Assembly: GCA_009829735.1 (NCBI GenBank)
Contig: CM020619.1
Location: forward strand, 30,220,063-30,284,062
Length of the DNA: 64,000 nt
Direction: 5' to 3'
Source of the DNA: Pyropia yezoensis
Lineage: Eukaryota; Rhodophyta; Bangiophyceae; Bangiales; Bangiaceae
The notes below the pieces were generated by a model. The model did no database searches and had not been told where the DNA came from. It worked only from the letters and a program-made list of their open reading frames with translations. Positions 24,600 to 35,374 of the stretch are shown one piece after another. The number at the start of each line of letters is the position of its first letter. Within the stretch, counting starts at the first letter, position 1. The position numbers and the translations under genes were made by a program.

Positions 24600-25033
24600 G
24601 CGCACGACTGCGCAGCACTGCTTATCGCCTGTCAAAGTTGTCTTGCTTTTTTGAGAAATTCTCGAGCAATGACCTGCAGAAAACGTGCATCGACCCCCCC
24701 CCTCAAGGCAACATTGACACCCCTTTTACCCCCGCTTTCTTGCTTTTTGCCTAAAACAGCTCGGGCGATTGGCTGCGTCCAGCAAACAGCAGCGCCACCG
24801 CTGTTGTCATTGGTTAACAGAACACCGACAGCGGCCGTCCGTCGTGTCGGTCATCCTGGGGGAGATTCTTTGGCCTCAGCCCATCATCCCGTCAATCAGA
24901 AAAGCAAAATTCCGCTCCAGCCGTTCCTTTTCGTGCCCGAGCAGGGCGAGAATGTGCACAACAAAAGCAACAGATCTGGCCAAAATCGGGCTTGTATCTT
25001 GACAGGGGATAAGCAGGGCTGCGGCTGGTGCGC
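24600..25033. mobile_element. MITE-like element with ~35-bp terminal inverted repeats
   Basis: The left end, GCGCACGACTGCGCAGCACT followed by GCTTATCGCCTGTCAA (24,600-24,635), matches the reverse complement of 24,999-25,033. Within the inner 25 bp, 23 bases pair. The 434-bp interior is much less GC-rich than its flanks, has ATTGG boxes at about 24,770 and 24,810, and encodes nothing recognisable. Small size, no coding capacity and TIRs fit a miniature inverted-repeat transposable element. No target duplication could be fixed in the low-complexity flanks. Confidence 0.55.
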
Positions 25034-25744
25034 TGGCACACCCACCACCACCACCACCACCACCACCACCAACCCCCCCACCCCACCCTACTACCCCCCC
25101 CCCCCCCTGACCCTCCCCACGCCCCCCCCCCCCCCCCCCCACACGCCGGCCCCCACCCCCCCCCCACCGCGAGCGCGCACCCCCCCCCCCCCCCCCCACC
25201 CGCGCGCGGCCGCACGCCCGCACGCAACGTGGGGGGTGTGTCTCACGGCACCGTGTGACGACGACGCGCGGCGCCGCCGCCGCCGCCGCGCCTGTAGCGC
25301 CCGCGGTCACCGGGCGGGGGCGGGGGAGTGGGGGGCAGGCAGGCAGGCACTAGACTCCACACACCCCGGGTCTTTGTGTGTCGGCAGAGGGCTTTGCGGC
25401 ACTGGTTGGTGGGGGGGGTTGAAGGGTGAGGGGGGGGGGGCACTGCCCGCCGCGCCGTTGCCCCGCCGCCGCCGCCGCCGCCTCGGTGGCTGGCTGGCTG
25501 GGGCACTGCCAGCGGGGCGCCCGCCACCGCCGCCACCGCCGCCACCGCCGCCGCCACCGCCGCCACCGCCGCCACCGCCGCCACCGCCGCCACCGCCGCC
25601 GATCCGCTGCGCCGTCCCCCCACCCGCCACCCCTCCCCCCCCCCCCCCACCCGCCCCCTCCTCTCCCCAACACCTCCATCCCACAGACGCTGGCCGTCCA
25701 TCCTCCACGCGCCGTTCCGCCGGTGCGCACCCCGCCGCCTCCCC

Positions 25745-25775
<31 letters not shown>

Positions 25776-26584
25776 AGTCGACCACCCCCCCGCCCCCCCC
25801 CCCTCCCCTCCCCTCCCCTCCCCTCCCTCCCTGCGCGCGCGGGCCCGCCCTGCCTATCGGGGGAGCGTCGCCCCCCCCCGTGCCGTCGCCCCCCCTCATC
25901 ATCCCCCCCCCCCCCCCGCCCCCCCCTGCCCCCCGCGCCCGCTTGCGCGGCCGCTACCGCTGCTGGCCGCTGCGGTGCGGTGCCGCACGCTGGTGCACCA
26001 CCCAGAGGGTCCTACGACGCGCCCCGCCGCCGCCTGCTCTCTTTTTTTTTTTTCCCGCTCTGCCGCTGCTGTCGTGGTTGTGGGGAGGTGGGGGGGGGGG
26101 GGGGGGGGGGGTGGTTGGTTGGCCGGCTGGCCACCGTTGCCCGTGAGGGCGGCGGCGGTGGGGCGGGGGGGGGGGGGGGGGCGCGGCGGGGTGGCGGTGG
26201 CGGGGTGTGGGTGTGGTGGGGTGGGGTGGGGTGGGGTGGGGTGGGGTGGGGTGGGGGGGGGGGGGTGGGGTGGGGGGGGGGGGTGGGGGGGGGGGGGGGG
26301 GGGGAAAGCAAGCGGCGCACGCGCGGTGGTGACCCAAGGGGTGGAAGGCCGAGTGGCTGGGGGGAGGGGGGAGAGGGGGGGAGGGGGGTGCCAGCACCGT
26401 GCCGGGGGGGGTCGAGTGGAGGAGCCGGTGGGGGGGCACCGCCGCCGCCGCAGCAGCCGCCGCCGCCGCACGCGCTGACCACCGTGCCGCGTGCCACCGT
26501 CATCGTCGGGCTGTCACTGGCTGGGGGGGGGGGGGGGGGGGAGGCCGCGGCTTGGCTTGTGCCTTGGCCTAGTCCCCCGCCGAG

Positions 26585-26615
<31 letters not shown>

Positions 26616-26656
26616 TGCCGCCAGCCGCCCTGCCGCCGCGTCGGCCGCTGCCGCCG

Positions 26657-26696
<40 letters not shown>

Positions 26697-27115
26697 GTTG
26701 GCCCGCCGCTGCCGCTGCGTGCGTCGCGGGGCGGCCGCCGCGCGGGCGCGTGGCCGGCGGGCCGGCGGTGGCGGCGTCGCGTCGCCCCCCCCACCCGCCC
26801 CCCCCGCCCCGCCCGCCCCGCCCGACCCGCCCCCCTTCCCCCCCCCCCCGCCACCACTCCCCCTCTCCAACCGCGGCGGTGAGGGAGGGAGGAGGAGGCG
26901 GGGGTGGGTGGCCGCCAACCCCCGTCGGTGGCCATTGTGCGCGGCTGACGCCGCCGCCAACCGCCGTCGGCGGCCCGCCGCCGGCGCCGGTGGCCCCCGC
27001 GGACCGCCAGCGTGCGGCGGTCGCCACCGCGGCGGCGCCTGCCGGCGGGGCGCGCGGGTAGCGGTGGCTGCCGCCGCCGCTGTCACGGGCAGACGCCGAG
27101 CGCCGCCGGCGGGGG

Positions 27116-27151
<36 letters not shown>

Positions 27152-27577
27152 CGGGGGGGGGAGCGGAGCTCGCTGCGGGTGCGCCATCCACATTCATTCC
27201 CCCCCGCGCGCGCGCGCTATCGCCGCGGCGCGGCAGGGGTGCCCCCGCAGCCGCCGGTCCCCTCCCCCCCCCTCCTTTTCCGACCGGGGGGCGGCCGCCC
27301 ACGAGCCGTTTTGTCCCCCCGTCCCCGCCGCCGCGTCACCGCCGTGCACCGCCCGACGCGGCTCCCTGTTTCTTTTTCTTCCCCGTGGCTCCCCCTTTTT
27401 TTTTTGGTCCGCCCCTCCTTTCCCGTCCCCCCGCGCGCCCCCTGTCCTCACCGTTGACTCTCGCGTCGTGCCCCCCCCCTTGACCGCTCCCCCCTTTCTT
27501 CCCGCCCCCCCCCCCCCCCCCCCCCCCTCCCGTCCCTCGCCCCCCCCCCACACCACCGGTTGGCTTTCCCGCTCACC
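25034..27577. other. Low-complexity GC-rich intergenic DNA
   Basis: The region holds (CAC)n at 25,041-25,070, (CCGCCA)n at about 25,525-25,605, (CTGC)n at about 25,745-25,775, (CCCCT)n at about 25,800-25,825, a GGGGT tandem at about 26,215-26,255, and G runs near 26,093, 26,290 and 27,118. The GGGGT and G-run parts could form quadruplexes. Open frames on both strands are uninformative. The end of the region contains the 5' flank of the kinase gene. Confidence 0.5.
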
Positions 27578-27809
27578 ATGGTGCGCCCGCCCGCGCCCCG
27601 GCCGTCCCCGCCCCCCTCCCCGTCGGCGGCAGCCATGGCCGCTGCCGCTCGGCGCTCCTCGTCCACCTCCTCCTCCTCCGCGCCGGTGCCCGCCCAGCGG
27701 CGGCGGGCCACCGCGTCCACCGTCAGCGCCGCCGCCGCGGCAGGCCCTGGTGGGGGTTTCGGTGGAGGCGGCGGCGGCGGGGGCTCCGCCACTACCCCTG
27801 GCAGCGGCA

Positions 27810-27848
<39 letters not shown>

Positions 27849-28794
27849 GCGGCAGCGGCGGCGGTAGCGGCGGCGGCGGCGGCGGCAGCGGCGCGTCGGG
27901 GCTGCCCTCCCCGCCCGCGGCGGCCAGCCGCAAGCACCGCGTGTCGGACATCATCTCGTCCCTCTTTTCCCGCTCCGTGTCCTCGCCACCCGCAGAGGCG
28001 GGCGCCATGACCGCAGCGGACAGCGACGGGGGCTACCATGGGCGGCGGCGAGGGGGGGGGGGAGGGGGTGCCGGCGGCGGCGGTGGCCTTCCCGGGGACG
28101 CGCTGCCGCCATCACCCTGGGGGGGTGTCGACGGGGACAGCACGGGGGAAGGGCGGCTGCCTGACGAGGAGTCTGGAGAGGCGGCGGCGCGCAAGTCCCC
28201 TCGGCCGGGGCGGCTACGGTCGACGCGTTCCCATCACCAGGGCGGCGGCGGCGGCGGCGATGACCCTGGCGGGTTGGGGGGGGGGGGGCGGTCGCCGATG
28301 GCCGCCGCGCCAGCCGCCTGTCCCCGTCGTCGGGTATTCGCGGCGGCGGCGGCAGCGGAGGGGGCGGCGGTGGCGGCGGTGGCGGCGGCGGCGGCGGCGG
28401 CGGGGGAGGAGGCGGCAGCAGGGGCGGCGGCGGCGCCCCCGACGGCCGCCGTGGCCTCCGGGCGAGCATGCGGATAGGCCGCGGCGCGCGCGCGTCGGCG
28501 CGGCTGCCGTCGCCCAAAGAGTTGGACGCCGGCGGCGGGGGCGGCGGCGGCAAGACCGACGGCTTTTTGGGGATGGGCGAGCGCAAGAGCAGCAGCCGTC
28601 GCCCGTCGGGGGGGACGGGCGGGGGCGGGGGGGCGGGCGCCGGCGACGGCCGTCGGCGGCTGTCGTCCCCCCGTGGTGGGTCGGGGGTGCCCGCGCGGTC
28701 CTCGTCCAATGTGGAGACCGTGGTTGGCGGCGGCGTTGGCGGCGGCGGAGGCGGCGTGCCGGGTGGCGGTGGTAGCGTCATTGGGGGGGTTGGC

Positions 28795-28826
<32 letters not shown>

Positions 28827-31505
28827 CGGCGGCGGCGGTGGGGGTGGTGGTGACCGAGACGCGGACGACCGCCGCCACCGGCGGCTGCGGTCGGTGGGCA
28901 TGCCGCGGGTACGGTCGGTGGTGGAAAACACCCGCCCCGCCGCCGCGCCATCGTCGTCGGCCGCTGTGGCTGCGGCGGGCGCGTCAAACCCCATTCCCAG
29001 CCGCTACTCGGACGCGGCGCGCCTATCAGCAGAGGCGGGGGCGCTACGGGCGGGCACGCGCGCCAGCGGTCGCGTCGTGGACGTTGTGCGCGGCACGAGG
29101 GGGCGCGCCAGCGACCCGGGGGGGGCGGGGGGCGGGAGCGCCACCCGCGGCGGGGGGTTGGACGGCGGCGGCATTAGCGTTGGTGGTGCGCGGCGGCAGA
29201 TGCGGCGGCCCGATGAGGGGGTGTTTGCTGTCACGGACGCCGCCGACGGGGATGACTTTGTTGGCGCCACTGCCGCCCGCTCGCGCCGCCGCGAGGGGAG
29301 GGACGCGGCCGGGCGGCAGCGTGGTAGGGAATCCTCTTCCCCGCGTGACGCACCAGCTGTGGGCGGCGGTGGTGGTGGCGGCGGTGGCGGCGGTGGTGGT
29401 GGCGGCGGTGGCGGCGGTGGCGGCGGTAATGGCGGCGGCGGCGACCAAAGCAGCGGCTTGGACAATGCTACAGACAGCTCAGGGTCAACAGCGCGGCTCT
29501 TCTCTCGCGACATGGACTTTTTCTTTGAGGAGGCTAGCCACATGGACCTGCGCGGCCCTGCAGGGGTGGCACCTTCGCCGCGTCCGGATGACTCGGAGCT
29601 GCTTGTGGATTCAGACCTGATGCCGCACCCACGGCGGGCACGCCACACGCACTGGCTACCATCGGCGATGCCGGGGGGCGGTGGGGACGAATCTCCCGGT
29701 CCAGGAGGTGGCGATGGCGGCGGCGGCGGTGGGGGCGGGCGGGCAGACGGCGTCGGCGGTGGCGGCGGGGGTGGGGGCGGTCGTGGCGGCAGCCGCGGCG
29801 GTAGCCGCCGCCGGCACCACCGGCGCACCTCGGACTCGGCCTCCGAGGACCCGTTTGGCGTTTCTGGCGGCGCAGGCGGCCTCGGCGATGTGGAGGACAA
29901 TGTCGATTCGGGGAGCCACGAGCCCGCGGCGCGGGTGTGGGGCAAGCCCAACCGCCGGCGGCCAAGCGGTGGCGGCGCCGCGGCCGACGCGGCTGACGCG
30001 GCGGACGCGCGGGAGGTCCGCGAGGCCCGCATGCGCAAGTTCCTTGCCGAGCACAACGTGCCCCGTGGAGGGGCTGTGCTCCACGAGGCCGAGGCGCTTG
30101 CCGCGTCGTCCGCGGCGGGCGCTGCGGCGGGTGGGCCGGGCGTAAGCGGCGGGCTGGGGGGGGGGCTCCTCGAGCGGCGGCCGTCGGACGTGCGGGGCTC
30201 CTCCCCGCGGGGGGGGGAAGGGGGGGGGGGCGGGGGGGGGGGGGGGGGGGCGGCGGCGCGCGCCGCCTCCTCAGCGGCCGCCGCCTGTCCCCCCGCTCAC
30301 CGTCGACACCGGCAGGGGGAGGCAGCTCCGCCGCTGTTGGTTCGGGCGCCTCTGGCGGAGGGGCGGGCGGTGGCAGTGTTGGCGGCGGGGGTGGCGGCGG
30401 CGGCGGCGGGGGTGGCGGCGGCGGGGGTGGTGGCGTGCCGCCAGTGCCTGCCCTTGGTGCTCGCCGCCGCGTGGCCCTCAACGTCAACGTGTCGTGGTCG
30501 CACGGCTACGACCCGCCACCGCCAGTGCCGCTGGCCCTGGCGCCGGGCGGCAGGGGGGATGGGCGCTCCCGCGGTGCCCCGCCACCACTGGTCGGACCGC
30601 CGCCCCGTCGGGGTGGCGGCTCGCCGCGCCTCGACGACGGCAGCGACACGGAGGCGGCCGCCGACAGTCGCGGCACCTCTCCACAGGCCGAGGGTGGTGG
30701 CGTTCGGGCTGCCTTTAAGGCCCGCCGCACGCCATCTGATGTCGGCGGTGGCGGTGGCGGTGGCGGTGACGGTGGCGGTGGCGGCCTTGGCGGTGGCGGC
30801 CAGCCGTCTGCCCTGAGCGCCCGTCGACGAGTGGCGCTCAATGTCAATGTGGGAGGAGAAGCGCCCCCGTATGACCCTCCGCCACCCCCCCCGCTGGCCG
30901 TTGTGGGTGGGGGCGGCGTCGGACGCTCCCGCAGCTCGGGCGGGCCGGGGGTGCCCCCGCAGCAGCCGCGGCTCGTGGGCCTATCCCCCCGGGCGGCTGC
31001 TGCCGCAGCGGCGGCCGCGTCGCTCATCGCGTCGTCGTCGGTGTCCTCGCCGCCGCCAGGCGCGGTCGGTCCGTTGGGCGGAGTGGGCGGTGGTAGCGGT
31101 GGTGGCGGCAGCGGCGTCGGCGGCGGGGGCATCGGCGGCAACAACGCCCCCCGCCTGTCATCCATGGCCGCCCGGTTGAGTGCCCGGCGCAACAGCAAGC
31201 GGCCGGCACCCCTGTTCACCACCCTCTCCGCCAACGACGTGGGCGAGGTGGTCGTCCCGCGGATTACGCCCATGTTTGACGAGGCCGCCGTCGCCGGGGG
31301 GGGCGCTGGGGGCGGCAGTAGCGGCCTGGGAACCAGTGGCGTTGGTGGGGGTGGTGGAGGCGGCGGTGGAGGAGGCGGTGGAGGTGGCGGCGGTGTTGGC
31401 GGAGGCACGGGTGGCGGTAGCGGCATCGGCGGTCGCCGTGGCCGGGGTGGCGGTGGCGGTGGTCCGCCGGGCCTGACGCTGACACTAGGTGGCGGTGGCG
31501 GCGGC

Positions 31506-31543
<38 letters not shown>

Positions 31544-33236
31544 TGGTGGAGGTGGCGGTGGTGGTGGCGGTGGCGGCGGTGGCGGTACTGGCGTTGGCAT
31601 TGGCGGAACTATTACACCCCTGGTACTGGGCGGTAGCAGCGGTGGCGGTGGTATTGGCGGCGGCGGCAGTGATGGCATTGTGGCCATGGACATGATCACA
31701 CCCATGGATGTTGGCACACCGGTTGGCACGCCCGATGGCGAGGGCTTGCCTGGCGGTCAATCGGGGATTGGTGGCGGCGGCCGGGGGAGTGGCCGGCGGG
31801 ATCTGTCAGAGGACCAGTTCGTGTTCCGCTCGGACGGGGCCTTTCACGACGGTGGCTTTACCATCACCCCCCAGGGCCTAACATCCGCGCCCGACATGCT
31901 GAGTCGCCGCGACTCGGATGGTTCGTCGGTGGAGGGGGTGCCAAAGTCGCGGCACAATGTCATCCACGTGGCTTCGCTGAATGAGTTCCGCAAGGGCCAC
32001 GTCCTCGGTTCGGGTGCCAACGGCACCGTGTACTTGACTGTGCACCAGACGACGCGGCGGCACATGGCCGTCAAGACGGTCAATGTGTATGACGAGGAGA
32101 AGCGCAAGCAGCTGTTGCAGGAGCTGGGCGCTCTCACTCGCCACGTCAGCCGCTTCCTGGTGCGCTTTTACGGCGCCTTTTACGACGGCTCGGGAGCCGT
32201 CCACATTGCGCTGGAGTACATGGACTGCGGAGCGCTGAGCGACGCGATTGCCGTGGCGGGGCGTGTGCCCGAGGCGGTGCTCAACCAGATTGCGGTGCAC
32301 TGCCTGCGGGGCCTCCGCTTTCTTCACCGCAACCACGTGCTGCACCGGGACCTCAAGACCGCCAACATCCTCCTCTCCCGCCGTCTGGGGCGTGCCAAGC
32401 TGTCAGACTTTGGTCTGGCGCGGGACCTCCACCCGGGGGTGTCCAAGGCAGACACGTTTGTGGGCACCATGGCGTACATGAGCCCCGAGCGCCTCCAGGG
32501 CGAGCGCTATACCTACGCGTCGGACGTATGGGGGTTGGGCGTCAGCCTTGCCGAGTGCGCGCTTGGGCGGTACCCGTTCCCCAAGCCCCAAAACTTTTTC
32601 GACTACATCGCCGCCGCCCACGAGGACGTCCTCGGGGGCGTGTCGGACTTTGGCCCCCACAGCACCAGCAGCGGCGGCGGCGCGGACGATGTGGTCCTGT
32701 CCGACGACGCGCGGGACTTTCTCGCCCGCTGCACCGCCGTCGACCCCGCCGACCGGCCGACGGCGTGCGCGCTGCTGGAACATCCGTGGATCCGCCGCCG
32801 GCAGCGGGAGCCGACGGTCTTTGCCGAGTGGCTGCGCGGGGTGAGCGTCAAGATCGAGGCGGCGCGGTCGCGCGCCAAGGGCGAGCCCTCCCCGACCGTC
32901 GCGGCCGCCGCCGCCGCGTCGGCCGAGGCAGAGGCGACCGCCGTGGCCATGACCGCCGCCTCTGCCGCGGGTGGTGGTGGCGGTGGCGGTGGCGGCGGTG
33001 GGGGTGGTCGCGGGGGCGGCGGACGAAGAGGAAGGGGGGCGGGGGGTGCGGGCGCGGGCGGGGGGGCTGGCCGCTCCTACGCGGGAGGAGGAGGAGGAGG
33101 AGGGCGAAGGGGAGGAGGGGGCGGCGCCGGCGGCAGCAGCCGCGGCAGCGGTGGCACGGCCGGCGGGGGGGGCGGCCGCCGCGACGGCGGCAAGGGCGTG
33201 CCGCGGGGCGTCTCCGCCGCGGCGCTGGCCTTGTGA
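27578..33236 (+). CDS. MAPKK-like (STE7 type) protein kinase with giant Gly-rich N-terminus
   Basis: The C-terminal kinase domain (about 31,987-32,800) is complete: glycine loop GSGANGTVY, ATP lysine AVKT (codon 32,073), HRDLKTANILL with catalytic Asp at 32,349, DFG Asp at 32,406, MSPERLQG, DVWGLGV and DPADRPT. The activation loop SKADTFVGT offers Ser (32,442) and Thr (32,454) three residues apart, as in animal MAPKKs. Such kinases phosphorylate MAP kinases in the cytoplasm. About 1,470 residues precede the domain, mostly Gly, Ser and Arg runs, with a short internal repeat (ARRRVALNVNV, twice). The frame changes at two poly-G tracts (about 28,276-28,288 and 30,206-30,250). Coding character resumes at once after each, so I read one gene with indels, about 1,885 aa. 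A 130-residue Gly-rich tail follows the kinase. No intron was seen. Confidence 0.75.
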
Positions 33237-33615
33237 CGTCCGTCGCGGCCGGCGCACGACTGGGGGCATATGCAAGTTGTGTGCGGCTGCCAGGGGTTGG
33301 TTGCTGCTGCAGCTCGGTGGGCCGTCTGTATCTCTCCTCCTCATCTTTCTCTCATTTTTTCTTGTGATTCTTCTCCGCTGCTGGCCTGGCTGTACATACT
33401 GTACGGCGAAGGGCGTGCGGAAGAAGGCGTCGCTGCGACCCCCCTCCCCCCCCTCGCGTGCTCCCGCCCGACGGGCCGCTCCTGCGGTCGGCTGTAGAGA
33501 TGGGTGTTCTTCCTTGAATATTCCGGCACGCGTCGATACCCCGGCGTCCTCGCACTCCTACGCACACCCCACAAACAAAGTGGGCGGGCGCCGCCGCCCC
33601 CCCCTCCCCCCCCAC

Positions 33616-34692
33616 CTAAAAGCCCGCTGGGATGAGGCTGACCGGCGGGTCCAGCACCTGCTCGTCCATCTCCACGTACGTCTCGTCCACGAGCCGCTCG
33701 ACCGCATCGCCGAGGCGCTCCCGGCTAATCCACCCCCCCGACGCGTCGGTGAGGGCATTGACGAGGCCCATCTGGCGGCCCAGCGCGGCCGCCGCGTTGG
33801 CCTCCCACATGGCCGCCCGGACGCGCCGCCGCTCGTCGGCCGCCGCCGCCGCGGCGGCGCGCGACGCTGCCGCAGCGGTGGAGCGGGCCACCGCGCGGGA
33901 GCTGTGCGAGAGCGGCGGGGGGAGGAGGGGGGGGGGGGGGAGACAGTCCAACAGGTCATGGCAGCCGCGGCGCACGAAAAGAGAGAAGAGAGCCGAGAGC
34001 GGTGGACACAACTGCAACAGCGGAGGAGTGGGGGTCAGCCAGAGGTCACAGGCGTGGACGGTCGGGGCAGCAGGTGCCACCGCCCCTCCCCGTCTACCGC
34101 AGCGTGCGGGCAAGCAGCGGCCCCGCGGCGTACCCGCCGCGACGGGTCGCCACCCACAACCGCCACCCCCCCCTCCGCCCCCCCCCGCACCCCTCCCAAA
34201 CCCCCCGTCCTCCCGACGAAAGAGTACACACATCACCCGCACACACACACCGCTCGTCATGAAAGAAAAAAGAACAAAAAAAACGTACGCCTTGGCCTTG
34301 TCGCGCTGCCGCTTGGCCGCCGCCGCCACCTCTGCCTCGTTGCCCCGGGTGGCGGCCACCGCGGCCGCCGCGGCGGCGGCCTCGGCGGCGTACGCCACCC
34401 GCGCGCGGTGGACGGCCGCCCGCCACGCGCGGCGGGCGACCACGTGGTCCGTGTCGGCGTGCCGCCGGGGGGGACTGGTGGGGGGGGAGGGGGGGGAGCT
34501 GCCGTCGGCGGTGGTAGGGGCGGTGGTGGCGGCGGCGGCGGGCGTCGTCGCGGCGGCCGAGGACAGCGACGGGGACGACGCGGCCGGCCGCGGCCGCCGG
34601 GCGGCAGCGCCGGCGCCGGGGGGGGGGTGGCCAAGGGAAGAACGCAGGGCGGCGGCCACGCCGAGCGGGGGGCGCACCGCCCGGGAGGCCAT
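33616..34692 (-). CDS. Two-exon 229-aa protein, mitochondrial-type N-terminus (mS26-like?)
   Basis: Exon 1 is 34,692-34,289 and exon 2 is 33,901-33,616. The intron has donor GTACGT at 34,288 and a long pyrimidine tract ending CTCGCACAG before 33,901. The joined frame gives exactly 230 codons with a TAG stop. The N-terminus MASRAVRPPLGVAAALRSSL lacks acidic residues and is Arg-rich, as in mitochondrial presequences. A middle helical part is rich in Ala, Arg and Lys. The C-terminus, with WISRERLGDAVERLVDE, faintly resembles the end of mitoribosomal mS26 (an [I/W]-[ST]-R-E-x-L stretch followed by a short helix). That assignment is tentative, and the head-to-head position next to mitochondrial uS2 is the only other support. 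The exon structure is well supported. Confidence 0.65.
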   Translation of the reverse strand: MASRAVRPPLGVAAALRSSLGHPPPGAGAAARRPRPAASSPSLSSAAATTPAAAATTAPTTADGSSPPSPPTSPPRRHADTDHVVARRAWRAAVHRARVAYAAEAAAAAAAVAATRGNEAEVAAAAKRQRDKAKAYVFFVLFSFMTSGVCVRVMCVLFRREDGGFGRGAGGGGGGGGGCGWRPVAAGTPRGRCLPARCGRRGGAVAPAAPTVHACDLWLTPTPPLLQLCPPLSALFSLFVRRGCHDLLDCLPPPPLLPPPLSHSSRAVARSTAAAASRAAAAAAADERRRVRAAMWEANAAAALGRQMGLVNALTDASGGWISRERLGDAVERLVDETYVEMDEQVLDPPVSLIPAGF

Positions 34693-35374
34693 GGCGGCGG
34701 AGCACCAAGGGGGGGTCGCGTTCAAAATGGAGGGAGCAAGAGGGGGGGGGGGAGGGGGAGAGGACAGAGCAAGGGGTCGAACCACGAGGGGAGCCGCTGC
34801 GGAGGGACAGCGGAGGGGGATCCGCTGTGATCGGTCCAGCCACGTCTTCGTCGGGATGGCCGTGCGCGGCCGTCGTCTTCGGCGAGCGCCACCCGTGCAA
34901 GCATAGGAACTACTTTTAAATTATAGACCAGCTCGGCGATCCATATCGTGGCATGCACAATTCTTTCGATCCAATATTCCCCTGAATGTGTTCAAGCGCT
35001 GCCAATTCAGTAGATTCGGGCGACGGCTTTTGGAAGGTGCGCTAATCCTTCTCGCCGTCCCGCCCGCCCACCGCGAAGAGCGCTCCGTCCTCACCTTGTT
35101 GAAGCCACGTCCCTCCCACCACCTCCTCCCTGCTTCGCCGCCATTGTACGGTACCACCCCCCTCTCCCCGCTGCTCACCCCCACCCCCCCGTCAAGTGCG
35201 CCCGCCCACTTTTTTGGTGCGTTTCCACCTCTGTCCGCCGCCACCTGCCCACGTCGCGTGCCCGATCCGGCAGTGGCCGTGGTCGTCGCCCGCCGCCTCT
35301 CTTCCCCCCCCGACGGCGGCGGCGGTGGCCTGCGGCCGCGGCCCGTGCCGAAAGCGCCGCCACTGCCCGCGGCA
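34693..35374. promoter_or_regulatory. Shared 682-bp divergent promoter region
   Basis: The two start codons face away from each other across this region, so it must carry both promoters. A distinctly AT-richer part at about 34,905-35,000 (TTTTAAATTATAG, CCAATATTCC) is the likely core. No ORF is credible here. Confidence 0.5.

Noticed and set aside
25041-25075. CAC triplet run encoding a poly-His stretch
   Set aside because: It is one of many simple repeats in the intergenic region, with no start or folded domain around it.
26213-26260. GGGGT tandem that looks like a telomere-type repeat
   Set aside because: It is short, internal, and continuous with G runs and other simple repeats. It is more likely a slippage product.
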